This document shows, in pieces, positions 8,036 to 16,163 of a stretch of DNA of 34,297 bases. Under the pieces are notes generated by a model. It was given only the letters and a program-made list of their open reading frames with translations, made no database searches and was not told the origin of the DNA. The translations under genes and the position numbers were made by a program. Location: assembly GCA_030630015.1 (NCBI GenBank), contig DAOVNV010000002.1:1-34297 (forward strand), in the 5' to 3' direction. This stretch comes from Desulfuromonadales bacterium. GTDB lineage: Bacteria; Desulfobacterota; Desulfuromonadia; Desulfuromonadales; BM103. Positions within the stretch are counted from its first letter, which is position 1. Each line of letters begins with the position of its first letter.

Positions 8036-8895
8036 AATTGTGTCGCGGTTTGATCGCCGCTTTGCTGTTTTTTCTGACCCAGGCATCCTGTTTTGCCGGA
8101 GAGTTGCTGCTTGCCCCCCAGGAAGTCATCAATGGCGGTGTTGCGGTTCTGCATTGGGTTGGGGCGTCGCCAGACTTTGCCGTGGTTCGTTTCGCCGATA
8201 AGGTGATTTACCTGTATCCGGACCGGGATGGTGCTGTCGCACTCCTGCCGGTGCCGCTTGATATGCCGCCCGGGAACTATCCTCTGCTGGCTGCCGTGGC
8301 CGACAAGCAGGGAGAAACAACGGCTGTCGAACTCGAGTTGCAGGTCCGGTATATGGAACGACCGCAGGAAAGCCTCACCTTGCCGGTGGAGATGGTTTCG
8401 CCCCGCGATCCCGAGGTCCTCTCCCGCATTGAGCGGGAAAGTCGTTTACTCAACCAGCTGTTTTCCGGTCAAAGTGAACGTCTTTGGGACACCTTCGTGA
8501 GACCTGTCGATGAGCCGATCAGCAGTGTTTTTGGCAAGCGACGGCTGCTGAATGGTCAGCCCCGGGCCCCGCATGGTGGCACCGATTTCCGCAGCCCTGC
8601 TGGAACCCACGTACGCGCCATGAGTTCGGGCCGTGTGGTGCTGTGCCGTGACCTCTTCTATGCGGGGAAAACGGTCGTTCTGGATCATGGCGAGGGACTT
8701 TTCTCTCTTTACGCCCATCTTTCCTCCTATACCGTTCGCGAGAGTCAATCTCTGTCGGTTGGTGATGTCGTCGGAAAGGTAGGCAGCACCGGGCGGTCGA
8801 CCGGGCCTCATCTGCATCTCACCGTGCGCCTGCTCGGCGAGCGGATCGACCCGATTGATTTCCTGGAAACATTATCCTGGAAGCAAGACTCTTGA
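8032..8895 (+). CDS. Exported M23 family metallopeptidase, probably an active endopeptidase
   Basis: The start is the GTG at 8032, which overlaps the xseA stop and has GGAGG 7 nt upstream. Starting there leaves a clean signal peptide (LIAALLFFLTQASCFAG); an in-frame start at 7978 would lie inside xseA. Residues about 25-115 form an all-beta N-terminal region. The C-terminal M23 domain retains all zinc ligands: His and Asp in PHGGTDF, His in LYAHLS, and His-Leu-His in GPHLHL. It should therefore be able to cut peptidoglycan cross-bridges in the periplasm, unlike the degenerate EnvC-like protein at 1395-2564. It is embedded in the xseA-xseB-ispA-dxs operon. The exact bond cleaved is unknown. 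Confidence 0.88.
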   Translation: MKLCRGLIAALLFFLTQASCFAGELLLAPQEVINGGVAVLHWVGASPDFAVVRFADKVIYLYPDRDGAVALLPVPLDMPPGNYPLLAAVADKQGETTAVELELQVRYMERPQESLTLPVEMVSPRDPEVLSRIERESRLLNQLFSGQSERLWDTFVRPVDEPISSVFGKRRLLNGQPRAPHGGTDFRSPAGTHVRAMSSGRVVLCRDLFYAGKTVVLDHGEGLFSLYAHLSSYTVRESQSLSVGDVVGKVGSTGRSTGPHLHLTVRLLGERIDPIDFLETLSWKQDS

Positions 8896-8920
8896 CACTA
8901 TTGTGCGAGCGTGGTGAGAT
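8892..8920 (+). promoter_or_regulatory. Weak candidate promoter upstream of xseB
   Basis: TTGACA at 8892-8897 is followed after 17 bp by TGAGAT. The -35 is perfect but the -10 is poor, and it overlaps the end of the M23 gene. It could give xseB-ispA-dxs some independent transcription. Confidence 0.3.
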
Positions 8921-8963
8921 AACAAGTTATAGTGTGGTATTGAAGCGTGTGAAAGGATGCTGA

Positions 8964-9206
8964 ATGAGCGAACAACCGACTTTCGAACAAGCTCTCAAAC
9001 AGTTGGAAGATGCCGTTGCACGGCTGGAACAGGGTTCGCTGCCGCTTGATGAGGCCCTGACCAGTTTCGAAGCTGGTGTGCAGAGTGCAAATCAGTGCCG
9101 TAAAATGCTTCAGCAGGTTGAGACACAGGTCGAAGTTCTGGTCAAACAGACTGAGGGAGGCTTTGCAACAGAAGCTTTTCCTGAAGATGACAGTTCGGAA
9201 GATTAA
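8964..9206 (+). CDS. xseB: Exodeoxyribonuclease VII small subunit
   Basis: This is the small accessory subunit of exonuclease VII; several copies bind the long helices of XseA and modulate its nuclease activity. The 80-residue protein shows the family pattern: TFEQALKQLEDAVARLEQG, then LPLDEALTSFEAGV, and a helical C-terminal half ending in an acidic tail. The length is typical. It lies 68 bp after the M23 gene and 6 bp before ispA, the common xseB-ispA-dxs order. Separation from xseA by one peptidase gene is the only unusual point. Confidence 0.95.
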   Translation: MSEQPTFEQALKQLEDAVARLEQGSLPLDEALTSFEAGVQSANQCRKMLQQVETQVEVLVKQTEGGFATEAFPEDDSSED

Positions 9207-9212
9207 GTACCC

Positions 9213-10103
9213 ATGGATTTGAACGTATATCTTCAGGAACGGATCGAACAGATCGATGCCGCCCTGGATCGGTGGCTGCCGTCGGCAGCTATTCTCCCGG
9301 GCCGTCTCCATCAGGCAATGCGCTATTCCGTGTTTGCCGGCGGCAAGCGCTTGCGGCCGATTTTGACGATTGCGGCCAGCGAGGCCGTGGGCGGCCACAT
9401 CGGGCAGGTCCTGCACGCGGCCTGTGCCATGGAAATGATCCACACCTATTCCCTGGTGCATGATGATTTGCCGGCCATGGATGATGATAACTTCCGCAGG
9501 GGCCGGCCGACCAATCATCGCGAGTTTGACGAGGCAACCGCGATTCTGGCTGGAGACGCCCTGCTGACTGAAGCATTCAGACTGCTGATGGATTCGGAAG
9601 CCAATCAGGGCATTGATCCCTTGAGAACCATCAGGGTGGCAGAGACCATCGCACGCTGTGCCGGTTCCCGGGGGATGGTCGGAGGCCAGGTTGTCGACAT
9701 GGAGTCGGAGGGTCGGGAGGTTGACTTCCCGATCTTGGAGTATATCCACACTCACAAGACCGGCGCCCTGATTCTCGCCTCCGTTCAGGTGGGTGGCTGG
9801 CTCTCTGGTGCAAGTGATGATCAAATGAACGCTTTGACCCGTTATGCCGAGTCTGCCGGCTTGGCTTTCCAGATTGCGGATGATATTCTTGACGTGGTGG
9901 GCGACCAGTCGGAGCTTGGCAAGGATGTCGGCAGTGACCAGGCACGCGGCAAGGTAACTTATCCGGCCCTGCTCGGCCTGAAAGAATCGAGAAAGAGGGC
10001 TGACGAACTGCATGCAAGGGCGATCGCTTCTCTCGAACTTTTTGGGGAAGCCGCCGATCCGTTGCGTGAACTGGCTCGACACATGATTGATCGAAACTCT
10101 TGA
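9213..10103 (+). CDS. ispA: Short-chain polyprenyl diphosphate synthase (farnesyl/geranylgeranyl type)
   Basis: This cytosolic isoprenyl diphosphate synthase condenses isopentenyl diphosphate with allylic diphosphates to give FPP or GGPP for quinone and lipid-carrier synthesis. It has the GGKRLRP substrate motif, the first Asp-rich motif in a bacterial FPPS-type form with two inserted residues (HDDLPAMDDDNFRRG), and the second motif (QIADDILDVVGD). The 296-aa length is standard. It is flanked by xseB and dxs, as in many proteobacteria, and the reading frames are separated by only a few bases. The product chain length (C15 versus C20) cannot be decided from sequence reading alone. Confidence 0.93.
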   Translation: MDLNVYLQERIEQIDAALDRWLPSAAILPGRLHQAMRYSVFAGGKRLRPILTIAASEAVGGHIGQVLHAACAMEMIHTYSLVHDDLPAMDDDNFRRGRPTNHREFDEATAILAGDALLTEAFRLLMDSEANQGIDPLRTIRVAETIARCAGSRGMVGGQVVDMESEGREVDFPILEYIHTHKTGALILASVQVGGWLSGASDDQMNALTRYAESAGLAFQIADDILDVVGDQSELGKDVGSDQARGKVTYPALLGLKESRKRADELHARAIASLELFGEAADPLRELARHMIDRNS

Positions 10104-10121
10104 TTGAAAAAAACAGGTTAT

Positions 10122-12014
10122 ATGAACAGCATTCTTAAGCAGAAAAATCCCATAGAGGCGCTCAAGACCCTTCCGCTGGAACAACTTCAGGATGTGGCCG
10201 ATGAGATTCGCGATGCCATTATTGAAACCGTGTCCAAGAACGGCGGACATCTGGCCAGTTCCCTCGGTGTCGTCGAACTGACTGTCGCCCTGCATCGCGT
10301 CCTGGATTCGCCCCGTGACCGGATTATCTGGGATGTCGGCCACCAGGCCTATGCCCATAAGCTGCTGACTGGCCGATACGACCGCTTCGGTACGTTGCGG
10401 CAGTTGAACGGCATCAGTGGCTTTCCCAAGCGCAAGGAGAGTCCGCATGACAGTTTCGGGGTCGGTCACTCCAGTACCTCGATCTCGGCAGCGCTGGGCA
10501 TAGCCGCCGCCAGGGATGCCTTGCACGAGAATGAAAAAATCGTTGCTGTCATCGGGGATGGTTCCCTGACTGGCGGCATCGCTTTCGAAGCACTCAACCA
10601 GGCGGGGCATCTGAAGAAGGACCTGATCGTCATTCTCAATGACAACGAGATGTCCATTTCGCCCAACGTCGGGGCGTTCTCTTCCTTTTTAAGCCGGCAG
10701 CTGACTTCCGATTTTTTCGTACGGATGAAGCGCGAGACGGAAAATTTTCTCGATCATGTGCCGAAGATCGGCAAGGATCTGCGACGGCTCGCCAAAAAGG
10801 TCGAGGAATCGGTCAAAACCTTCCTGACTCCGGGGATGCTGTTCGAGGCTTTCGATTTCGATTATATCGGCCCTATCAATGGCCATAAGCTCGAGGAACT
10901 GGTCCAGACACTTGAAAATGTCTCGCGCATGGATGGTCCGATCCTGATGCATGTTGTCACCACCAAGGGCAAGGGCTACGTTCCCGCTGAAACCAACCCG
11001 TCTGTCTTCCACGGTGTTGGCCCCTTCAACCCGGAAACCGGCGAAGTCCAGAAATCTGCGGGACCACTGAGCTACACGAGTGTCTTCGGCAAAACCCTGG
11101 TTGATATGGCGGAGAAAGACGACCGCATCGTTGCCATTACCGCCGCGATGCCTGACGGGACGGGATTGATCCCCTTTGCCGAGCGCTTTCCGGAGCGTTT
11201 TTACGATGTTGGCATCGCCGAACAGCACGCTGTCACTTTTGCCGCCGGTCTGGCTTCCCGCGGACTGCGCCCTGTTGTCGCGGTCTATTCCACATTCCTG
11301 CAGCGCGCTTACGATAGTGTGATCCATGATGTCTGCTTGCAGAACCTGCCGGTGACATTCGCTATTGATCGCTGTGGACTGGTCGGTGCGGATGGGCCGA
11401 CCCATCACGGCACTTTCGATCTCTCCTTTTTGCGGCCGATTCCGAACCTGGTCTGCATGGTGCCGCGCGACGAGCAGGAACTGAGGCGTGCCATGGCGAC
11501 CGGACTTTCTCATGATGGACCCTTTGCCTTCCGATACCCGCGTGGCAGCGGCCTTGGGCTCGATCTTGATCAGTCTGTAGAGCCGGTCGTTATCGGGCAG
11601 GGGGAGAAACTGCGTGATGGCAGCGACGCCGTGATCGCCGCTGTCGGCGTCGGCGTTCAGACCGCCCTGGAGGCCGCAGAGTTGCTTGCTGAAGAGGGTT
11701 TGTCGCTGTCCGTGCTGGACGCCCGTTTCGTCAAGCCGTTTGATGCGGAACTGCTCGTTGCCGAAGCCCAGCGCTGCGGCAAGGTGATTACCGTCGAGGA
11801 GAATGCCCTGATGGGCGGTTTCGGCAGTGCCGCGCTGGAAACCCTCAACGACTACGGTGTGCTGGTTCCGGTCTGCCGATTCGGTCTGCCTGACCATTTC
11901 GTCGAGCAGGGCACCCAGGCGGAATTGCGCGAGCGTCTCGGTCTCGATGCCAAAAGCCTGGCTGGCACAATCCGCGAATTTCTGGCCGGGGGGGCGGTGC
12001 AGTCTAAGGCGTGA
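10122..12014 (+). CDS. dxs: 1-deoxy-D-xylulose-5-phosphate synthase
   Basis: This thiamine-diphosphate enzyme makes DXP from pyruvate and glyceraldehyde 3-phosphate, the first committed step of the MEP isoprenoid pathway. The ATG at 10122 has ACAGG just upstream; an in-frame TTG at 10104 lacks any ribosome-binding site. From this start the protein has 630 residues. Key pieces are [16 protein letters not shown] (42-59), [11 protein letters not shown] (70-80), the ThDP/Mg motif GDGSLTGG to NDN (146-175), the catalytic Glu367 in GIAEQHAV, and [15 protein letters not shown]. It follows ispA within one operon, so precursor supply and chain elongation are co-transcribed. A terminator follows its stop. 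Confidence 0.96.
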   Translation: MNSILKQKNPIEALKTLPLEQLQDVADEIRDAIIETVSKNGGHLASSLGVVELTVALHRVLDSPRDRIIWDVGHQAYAHKLLTGRYDRFGTLRQLNGISGFPKRKESPHDSFGVGHSSTSISAALGIAAARDALHENEKIVAVIGDGSLTGGIAFEALNQAGHLKKDLIVILNDNEMSISPNVGAFSSFLSRQLTSDFFVRMKRETENFLDHVPKIGKDLRRLAKKVEESVKTFLTPGMLFEAFDFDYIGPINGHKLEELVQTLENVSRMDGPILMHVVTTKGKGYVPAETNPSVFHGVGPFNPETGEVQKSAGPLSYTSVFGKTLVDMAEKDDRIVAITAAMPDGTGLIPFAERFPERFYDVGIAEQHAVTFAAGLASRGLRPVVAVYSTFLQRAYDSVIHDVCLQNLPVTFAIDRCGLVGADGPTHHGTFDLSFLRPIPNLVCMVPRDEQELRRAMATGLSHDGPFAFRYPRGSGLGLDLDQSVEPVVIGQGEKLRDGSDAVIAAVGVGVQTALEAAELLAEEGLSLSVLDARFVKPFDAELLVAEAQRCGKVITVEENALMGGFGSAALETLNDYGVLVPVCRFGLPDHFVEQGTQAELRERLGLDAKSLAGTIREFLAGGAVQSKA

Positions 12015-12042
12015 GGTCGGGGGAACAATAGAAAAGGAATAG

Positions 12043-12077
12043 ACGCATCATGGTATGGAGCCGTGGTGCGTTTTTTT
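12043..12077 (+). terminator. Rho-independent terminator after dxs
   Basis: The stem 12043-12053 pairs with 12061-12071 over 11 bp, including two G-U pairs, with a 7-nt loop, and is followed by a seven-T run (12071-12077). The T run overlaps the stop codon of the convergent receiver-GAF gene. Confidence 0.85.
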
Positions 12078-13053
12078 ATGCTGCGTGGCCATTGCCGTTG
12101 CGCCGTAGTTTGTGAATAATTCCTGATTTCTCCAGGGCCAGTGAGGCGTGATGCGCCAACTGGATCAGAAACTGCTTGTGGGCTTCCAGGAAAGGAGAGC
12201 CTGCAGGGTGGCCGAGCAGGGCAAGCATGCCGATTGTGCGGTTCCGGTGGTGGAGGGGGACGGCGATCAGTCCAGGATGAGCGAAAAGCTGGTGTTCTGC
12301 GGCTGAAATCCGCAGTTTTAATGGTGCCGTAAGTTCTGAGGGAGCCAACAGGGGTTTGCCCCGACGGGCCAGATCGAGCAACAGACCCTTAGGGAGTTGT
12401 TCCTGGTGAAGCCGGCAAAAGCTGGAGGCTGTGCCGCGGCAGATCTTGATGCCGAAATTCGTCTTGTCTGCCTTGGCTAAGGCCAGTAGCCCCTGACGGG
12501 CGCCGAGAGCTTCGATAGCCGAATCCACCAGACGATGCAGGATGTCGCCGACTTCCATTGCGCTGTTGATCCGTTCGATCGAGACGTTGAGTGCCTTGAT
12601 CATGTCCAGGGCCTGCAACAGTGCCTGGTTCTTGTGTTCCAGTTCTTCCATAAGAGCACGGTTCTGGCGACGCAGAGCGATCTGCGCATAGGCGCGGTTG
12701 ATGACGCTGAACAGGATTTCCGAAGTGTCGATCGGACGGACGATAAAATCAAAAGCGCCATGGCGCAGGGCCTGTAGCAGGTTGTAGGAGGTCGCGTTGT
12801 GCGTGACAAGGATGACTTCGGTTTCGGGATGCCGTCGCTTCACCTCCTGCAGCAGGTACATTCCACTGCGGGCGGGAAGTTCCGTTTCGGTGATGACCAG
12901 GTCTGATGCGTTCCCCTCCAGGATTTCAAGCGCCTGTTCGGTGTCGGACGCCTCGAGCAGCGAGTAGTCACGCTCGGCCAGTCGCTGCGTGATTTCTTTG
13001 CGACGGTTGGCGATGTCATCGACAACCAGTATGGATGGGGATGCGGTTTGCAT
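12076..13053 (-). CDS. Receiver-GAF protein with degenerate phosphorylation site
   Basis: The N-terminal 125 residues form a CheY-like receiver, followed by a short coiled coil (about 126-160) and a GAF domain to about residue 310. The acidic pair Asp12-Asp13 and Thr84 are present. However, the usual phospho-acceptor Asp is Glu56 (DLVITETELP) and the switch Lys is Arg106 (IVRPID). Such a receiver should not be phosphorylated normally; a Glu can mimic the phosphorylated state. The GAF domain contains Cys and His residues that might bind a small ligand. No output domain with DNA-binding or enzymatic motifs is visible, so it probably acts through protein contacts. No kinase gene is adjacent. Confidence 0.85.
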   Translation of the reverse strand: MQTASPSILVVDDIANRRKEITQRLAERDYSLLEASDTEQALEILEGNASDLVITETELPARSGMYLLQEVKRRHPETEVILVTHNATSYNLLQALRHGAFDFIVRPIDTSEILFSVINRAYAQIALRRQNRALMEELEHKNQALLQALDMIKALNVSIERINSAMEVGDILHRLVDSAIEALGARQGLLALAKADKTNFGIKICRGTASSFCRLHQEQLPKGLLLDLARRGKPLLAPSELTAPLKLRISAAEHQLFAHPGLIAVPLHHRNRTIGMLALLGHPAGSPFLEAHKQFLIQLAHHASLALEKSGIIHKLRRNGNGHAA

Positions 13054-13370
13054 GAGTTCTGCCTCCAGCCCTACCTCATGAAGCTGTTTCTGCTTGTTCC
13101 AGAAGACCCTCTTTCAACATCATAAAATGAAACAACAGTGTCAATATCCTATCATAGCAAATCCCTTGCACAAGTCTCCGACTGAGCAGAGACCAGGTCT
13201 GCAAAATGGGCAGCTTTTCTACGCAACTGTCTGTAATAATATCGAAAAGGCTATTTTGAAACAAGGTAAACCTCTGTGCTGCCTGTTGTTCTACATTCGG
13301 TAGGCCGTTTGTCAACCCCTAGGCCTTGTCTGGTTGACAATGCACCGGTGAGCTGGTAGTTTCATGCACC
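13054..13370. other. Intergenic region between the receiver-GAF gene and bioW
   Basis: This stretch of 317 bp has no convincing gene. It should carry the minus-strand promoter of the receiver-GAF gene; TTGACA on the minus strand near 13140 has no well-spaced -10. At its right end lies the biotin operator, annotated separately. The middle (13150-13300) shows no clear repeat or hairpin. Confidence 0.6.
13309..13340. promoter_or_regulatory. BirA biotin operator upstream of bioW
   Basis: TTGTCAACC (13309-13317) and GGTTGACAA (13332-13340) form a perfect 9-bp inverted repeat separated by 14 bp. This matches the known BirA operator architecture (half-sites of the form TTGTnAACC with N14-N15 spacing). 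It ends 30 bp before the bioW ATG, so BirA bound with biotinyl-AMP would block the operon promoter. The second half-site also contains TTGACA, which has a TAGTTT 17 bp downstream and may be a -35 element, so operator and promoter probably overlap. birA itself is not in the window. Confidence 0.9.
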
Positions 13371-14171
13371 ATGAAAGCAGATTGGTACAGCCTCCGAATG
13401 CGCGCAACATGCTGCGGCAGACACCTGTCTGGTGCTGAACGCATCAGTCGGGTAGAGGATATCCCGGCATTGACTGCCGCACTTACTGAACGAGCCATGT
13501 CGCACAGTGCGAGGATTCCTGATGAGGTGCATTGTACGGTTGAACGGTTGGATGCGTCAGAAATACTCCATGCAGAACTTCCCGATATTACGACCTGGGA
13601 TGTTCCGGCCTGGCAGGCAGGCCGGGAGTTGGCAGGCAGGCTGCTTAAAAATGCCGGTGTGGCTGCACATGTTGTCAGCCGCAGCCTGGCCTGTCTGGCC
13701 GAAGGACCTGCCCCGGATGGCGGAGTGATGCGCGGTGCAATGGTTGTTGATCGGTTGAGTGGCGAGCGCCTCGAGCCGGACAACCGGCGAGGAGTGCGGG
13801 TCAGTCGCATGGACGTGGCGCCGGACGAGCGTGTTGCGCTCCGAAATTTGCTGGATAAGGTTGGACTGGGACACCATCGAGTGCTCGAAGCCTTGGTGCT
13901 GGCGGGCAAGGTCCTCAAGGCTCCGGGTATTGTCGCTGAATTGTGCTGGTCGGATGCACCTGATTACGTGACTGGTTATGTCGCAAGCCCGATCGAAGGT
14001 TACCAGCGCATCACCCGCCTGAAAGAAACCGGCGACCCGATGGGTGGACGAATCTTCTTCATCGACCGTCGAAACTGGGACCGGGACGAATTTATTGCAT
14101 TTCTTGAGCAACGGGGCGTGCTGTTCCATGGCAAGCCCGGCATCAATCCAACGCGAACCTGGAGAGTCTGA
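13371..14171 (+). CDS. bioW: 6-carboxyhexanoate-CoA ligase (pimeloyl-CoA synthetase)
   Basis: BioW activates free pimelic acid with ATP and CoA to pimeloyl-CoA, the acyl donor for BioF. The start of the protein (WYSLRMRA, then HLSGAERI) matches the family's conserved N-terminus. The C-terminal half keeps the conserved RGVRVSRMD, LGHHRVLEALVLAGKV, GYVASP and GGRIFFI stretches. The length of 266 aa is normal. It is the first gene after the BirA operator, and bioF starts 2 nt after its stop. The ATG has no strong Shine-Dalgarno, but the family's conserved N-terminus begins right after it. Finding it with bioH and bioC in one operon is unusual and is discussed as a finding. Confidence 0.9.
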   Translation: MKADWYSLRMRATCCGRHLSGAERISRVEDIPALTAALTERAMSHSARIPDEVHCTVERLDASEILHAELPDITTWDVPAWQAGRELAGRLLKNAGVAAHVVSRSLACLAEGPAPDGGVMRGAMVVDRLSGERLEPDNRRGVRVSRMDVAPDERVALRNLLDKVGLGHHRVLEALVLAGKVLKAPGIVAELCWSDAPDYVTGYVASPIEGYQRITRLKETGDPMGGRIFFIDRRNWDRDEFIAFLEQRGVLFHGKPGINPTRTWRV

Positions 14172-14172
14172 A

Positions 14173-15348
14173 GTGGAACAATGGAAAAAAGAGCTTGCCG
14201 GGCTGGATGCAACCGGCATGCGGCGCAGTTTGAAGGTGGTCGAGGATGGCCAGGGCCCGCACGTCCAGATTGACGGACGGGATCTCCTTCTGCTCTGTTC
14301 GAACAATTATCTGGGGATTGCTGGTCATCCGGCCCTGGTTGAGGCCGCTGTCGCAGCAACCCGTAATTTCGGGGCGGGCTCGGGAGCCAGCCGTCTGATT
14401 TCTGGAACCCTCCGGTCACATGCAGATCTGGAGGAGCGCCTGGCCTGTTTCAAGGGAACAGAAGCGGCATTGCTGTTCAACAGTGGCTATGCAGCCAACA
14501 CCGGTATCCTCCAGGGCCTGCTCGGTCCTGACGACCTGGTTTTCTCCGATGCACTGAACCATGCCTCGATTATCGACGGTTGCCGGCTCTCTCAGGCCAG
14601 GACTGTCGTTTATCCACATGCGGACCTGGCGGCTCTCGAAGAATTAATGGTAATGGAACGTCCACAACGCAAAGGGCGCTGGCTGATCGTCACTGACGGC
14701 GTGTTCAGTATGGACGGCGATCTGGCGCCGTTGGATGCATTATGCGATCTCAAGGAAGCCAATGACGCACTGCTGATGGTTGATGATGCCCATGGCACTG
14801 GTGTGCTCGGTATTCACGGCAGAGGGTCGGGGGAACTGCTCGGGTGTCTGGATAGAATCGACCTGCACATGGGGACTCTTGGCAAGGGGCTCGGTTGTGC
14901 AGGCGCTTACCTGGCCTCTTCCCGGGCGGCCATCGACACTTTGATTAACCGTAGCCGTCCCTTTATCTTTTCGACGAGTTTGCCCCCCGCCGTGCCGGCT
15001 TCGGCTATGGCGGCGCTGGACCTGGTTGAAAGCGAGGAGGGTGCCGTGCTGCGTCGAGACCTGGAGCGAAATCGGCAATTGTTTACTGAGAGACTCACAG
15101 TCGGTGGACTTGATTTGCTGGGCAGTTGTACGCAGATCGTGCCGGTATTGACACGTGAACCCCAGGCAACCATGGCGATGAGCCAGAAGCTGTTCGAACA
15201 GGGGGTCTTTGTGCAGGGCATCCGTCCGCCAACGGTCCCCGAAGGAGCCTGCCGCCTGCGGGCGACCGTCATGGCGACTCACACACCCGAAGAATTGCTT
15301 CAGGCCGCCAACCTGATCCGGGACGTCGTCCGCGAGTCAGCGGTATGA
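14173..15348 (+). CDS. bioF: 8-amino-7-oxononanoate synthase
   Basis: This PLP enzyme condenses L-alanine with pimeloyl-CoA or pimeloyl-ACP to give KAPA, the first intermediate of biotin ring assembly. The GTG at 14173 was chosen because GGAGAG lies 6 nt upstream and it begins just after the bioW stop; in-frame ATGs at 14044 and 14128 lie inside bioW and add non-family sequence. The protein is then 391 aa, the usual size. Motifs are LLCSNNYLG, GSGASRLISGT, DALNHASIIDG, TDGVFSMDGD, DDAHGTGVLG and the PLP-binding Lys238 in GTLGKGLG. The related Kbl enzyme looks similar; the biotin operon context settles the call. The bioH start overlaps its stop. Confidence 0.94.
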   Translation: MEQWKKELAGLDATGMRRSLKVVEDGQGPHVQIDGRDLLLLCSNNYLGIAGHPALVEAAVAATRNFGAGSGASRLISGTLRSHADLEERLACFKGTEAALLFNSGYAANTGILQGLLGPDDLVFSDALNHASIIDGCRLSQARTVVYPHADLAALEELMVMERPQRKGRWLIVTDGVFSMDGDLAPLDALCDLKEANDALLMVDDAHGTGVLGIHGRGSGELLGCLDRIDLHMGTLGKGLGCAGAYLASSRAAIDTLINRSRPFIFSTSLPPAVPASAMAALDLVESEEGAVLRRDLERNRQLFTERLTVGGLDLLGSCTQIVPVLTREPQATMAMSQKLFEQGVFVQGIRPPTVPEGACRLRATVMATHTPEELLQAANLIRDVVRESAV

Positions 15349-16163
15349 AATCCGCATACTTCAAGCTGGCCGACGGCAGGCAACTCGCCTGGCGGGAGAC
15401 CGGAGAAGGCCCTGCTGTGGTCCTGATCCATGGCTGGACTATGTCCGGTGCGGTGTTTACCGAGATCGCCGAGCATTTGAGTCGTGATCACCGGGTGTTA
15501 ATGCCGGACTTGCCGGGCCATGGGGCATCATCGCCGTCGGACAACTATTCACTTAAACAAATGGGGTCTGATCTCGCCGCCTGGCTGGGTGACATAGCGC
15601 CTTCGCCCCGCTTGGCTTGCGGCTGGTCGCTAGGGGGTATGGTCGCCATGGAGATGGTTGCTGGCAGCGGGGTTCAGTTGGATGGTTTGGTTCTCATGGC
15701 AACCACTCCGCGTTTTACTCAGGCGGATGACTGGGATTTCGGCCTGCCTGCAACTGAAGTGAAACTGCTGGGCCGAAATCTGCAACGAAACTTTCAACAG
15801 ACACTTGGCCATTTTTTTAAGCGGATGTTTGTCGGTGAAACCATGGCAACCGAACGGCTGAGGACCATACGAGGGTTTGCCATATACCAGGAAAAAGTTC
15901 CGGATCAAGCTGCGGCGCGAGAGACGCTGCAGATTTTTTCCAATCAGGACCAGCGCCACCTTCTGGGCAGGATCTCATGCCCCGTGATGGTTCTGCATGG
16001 GACCGGGGATCAGATTGCTCCCGTTGGTGCCGGCCGTTTTCTGGCGGCCTCGATTCCAGGAGCCCGTTTAAAGGAGTATCCGGAAACGGGGCATGCGCCG
16101 TTTCTGAGTCGACCCGATGCAGTCGCAGATGACATAAGGGAGTTTGTAAGATGGGACCGGTAA
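15345..16163 (+). CDS. bioH: Pimeloyl-ACP methyl ester carboxylesterase BioH-like hydrolase
   Basis: This is an alpha/beta hydrolase that in the BioC-BioH route removes the methyl group from pimeloyl-ACP methyl ester, ending chain elongation. The catalytic triad is visible as Ser95 in GWSLGG, Asp222 in GTGDQIAP and His250 in TGHAPFL; the oxyanion-hole region is HGWTMSG. The length of 272 aa is close to E. coli BioH. The ATG overlaps the bioF TGA, and bioC overlaps its own 3' end by 13 bp, so the order is tightly coupled. Sequence alone cannot exclude another esterase of the BioG/BioV type role, but position between bioF and bioC supports BioH. Confidence 0.88.
   Translation: MKSAYFKLADGRQLAWRETGEGPAVVLIHGWTMSGAVFTEIAEHLSRDHRVLMPDLPGHGASSPSDNYSLKQMGSDLAAWLGDIAPSPRLACGWSLGGMVAMEMVAGSGVQLDGLVLMATTPRFTQADDWDFGLPATEVKLLGRNLQRNFQQTLGHFFKRMFVGETMATERLRTIRGFAIYQEKVPDQAAARETLQIFSNQDQRHLLGRISCPVMVLHGTGDQIAPVGAGRFLAASIPGARLKEYPETGHAPFLSRPDAVADDIREFVRWDR

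Noticed and set aside
8898-10610. 570-aa open frame on the minus strand across xseB, ispA and dxs
   Set aside because: It is antisense to three well-recognised genes, has no recognisable domain or ribosome-binding site, and its composition follows from the codon use of the plus-strand genes.
10689-11897. 402-aa minus-strand frame inside dxs
   Set aside because: It is a shadow of dxs in a GC-rich coding region; no family resemblance.
13319-13918. 199-aa minus-strand frame overlapping bioW
   Set aside because: Ser/Thr/Arg-rich shifted-frame composition, antisense to bioW and covering part of the biotin operator.
14044-14172. Earlier starts for bioF (14044, 14128)
   Set aside because: They add sequence inside bioW not seen in KAPA synthases, and the GTG at 14173 has GGAGAG at 6 nt.
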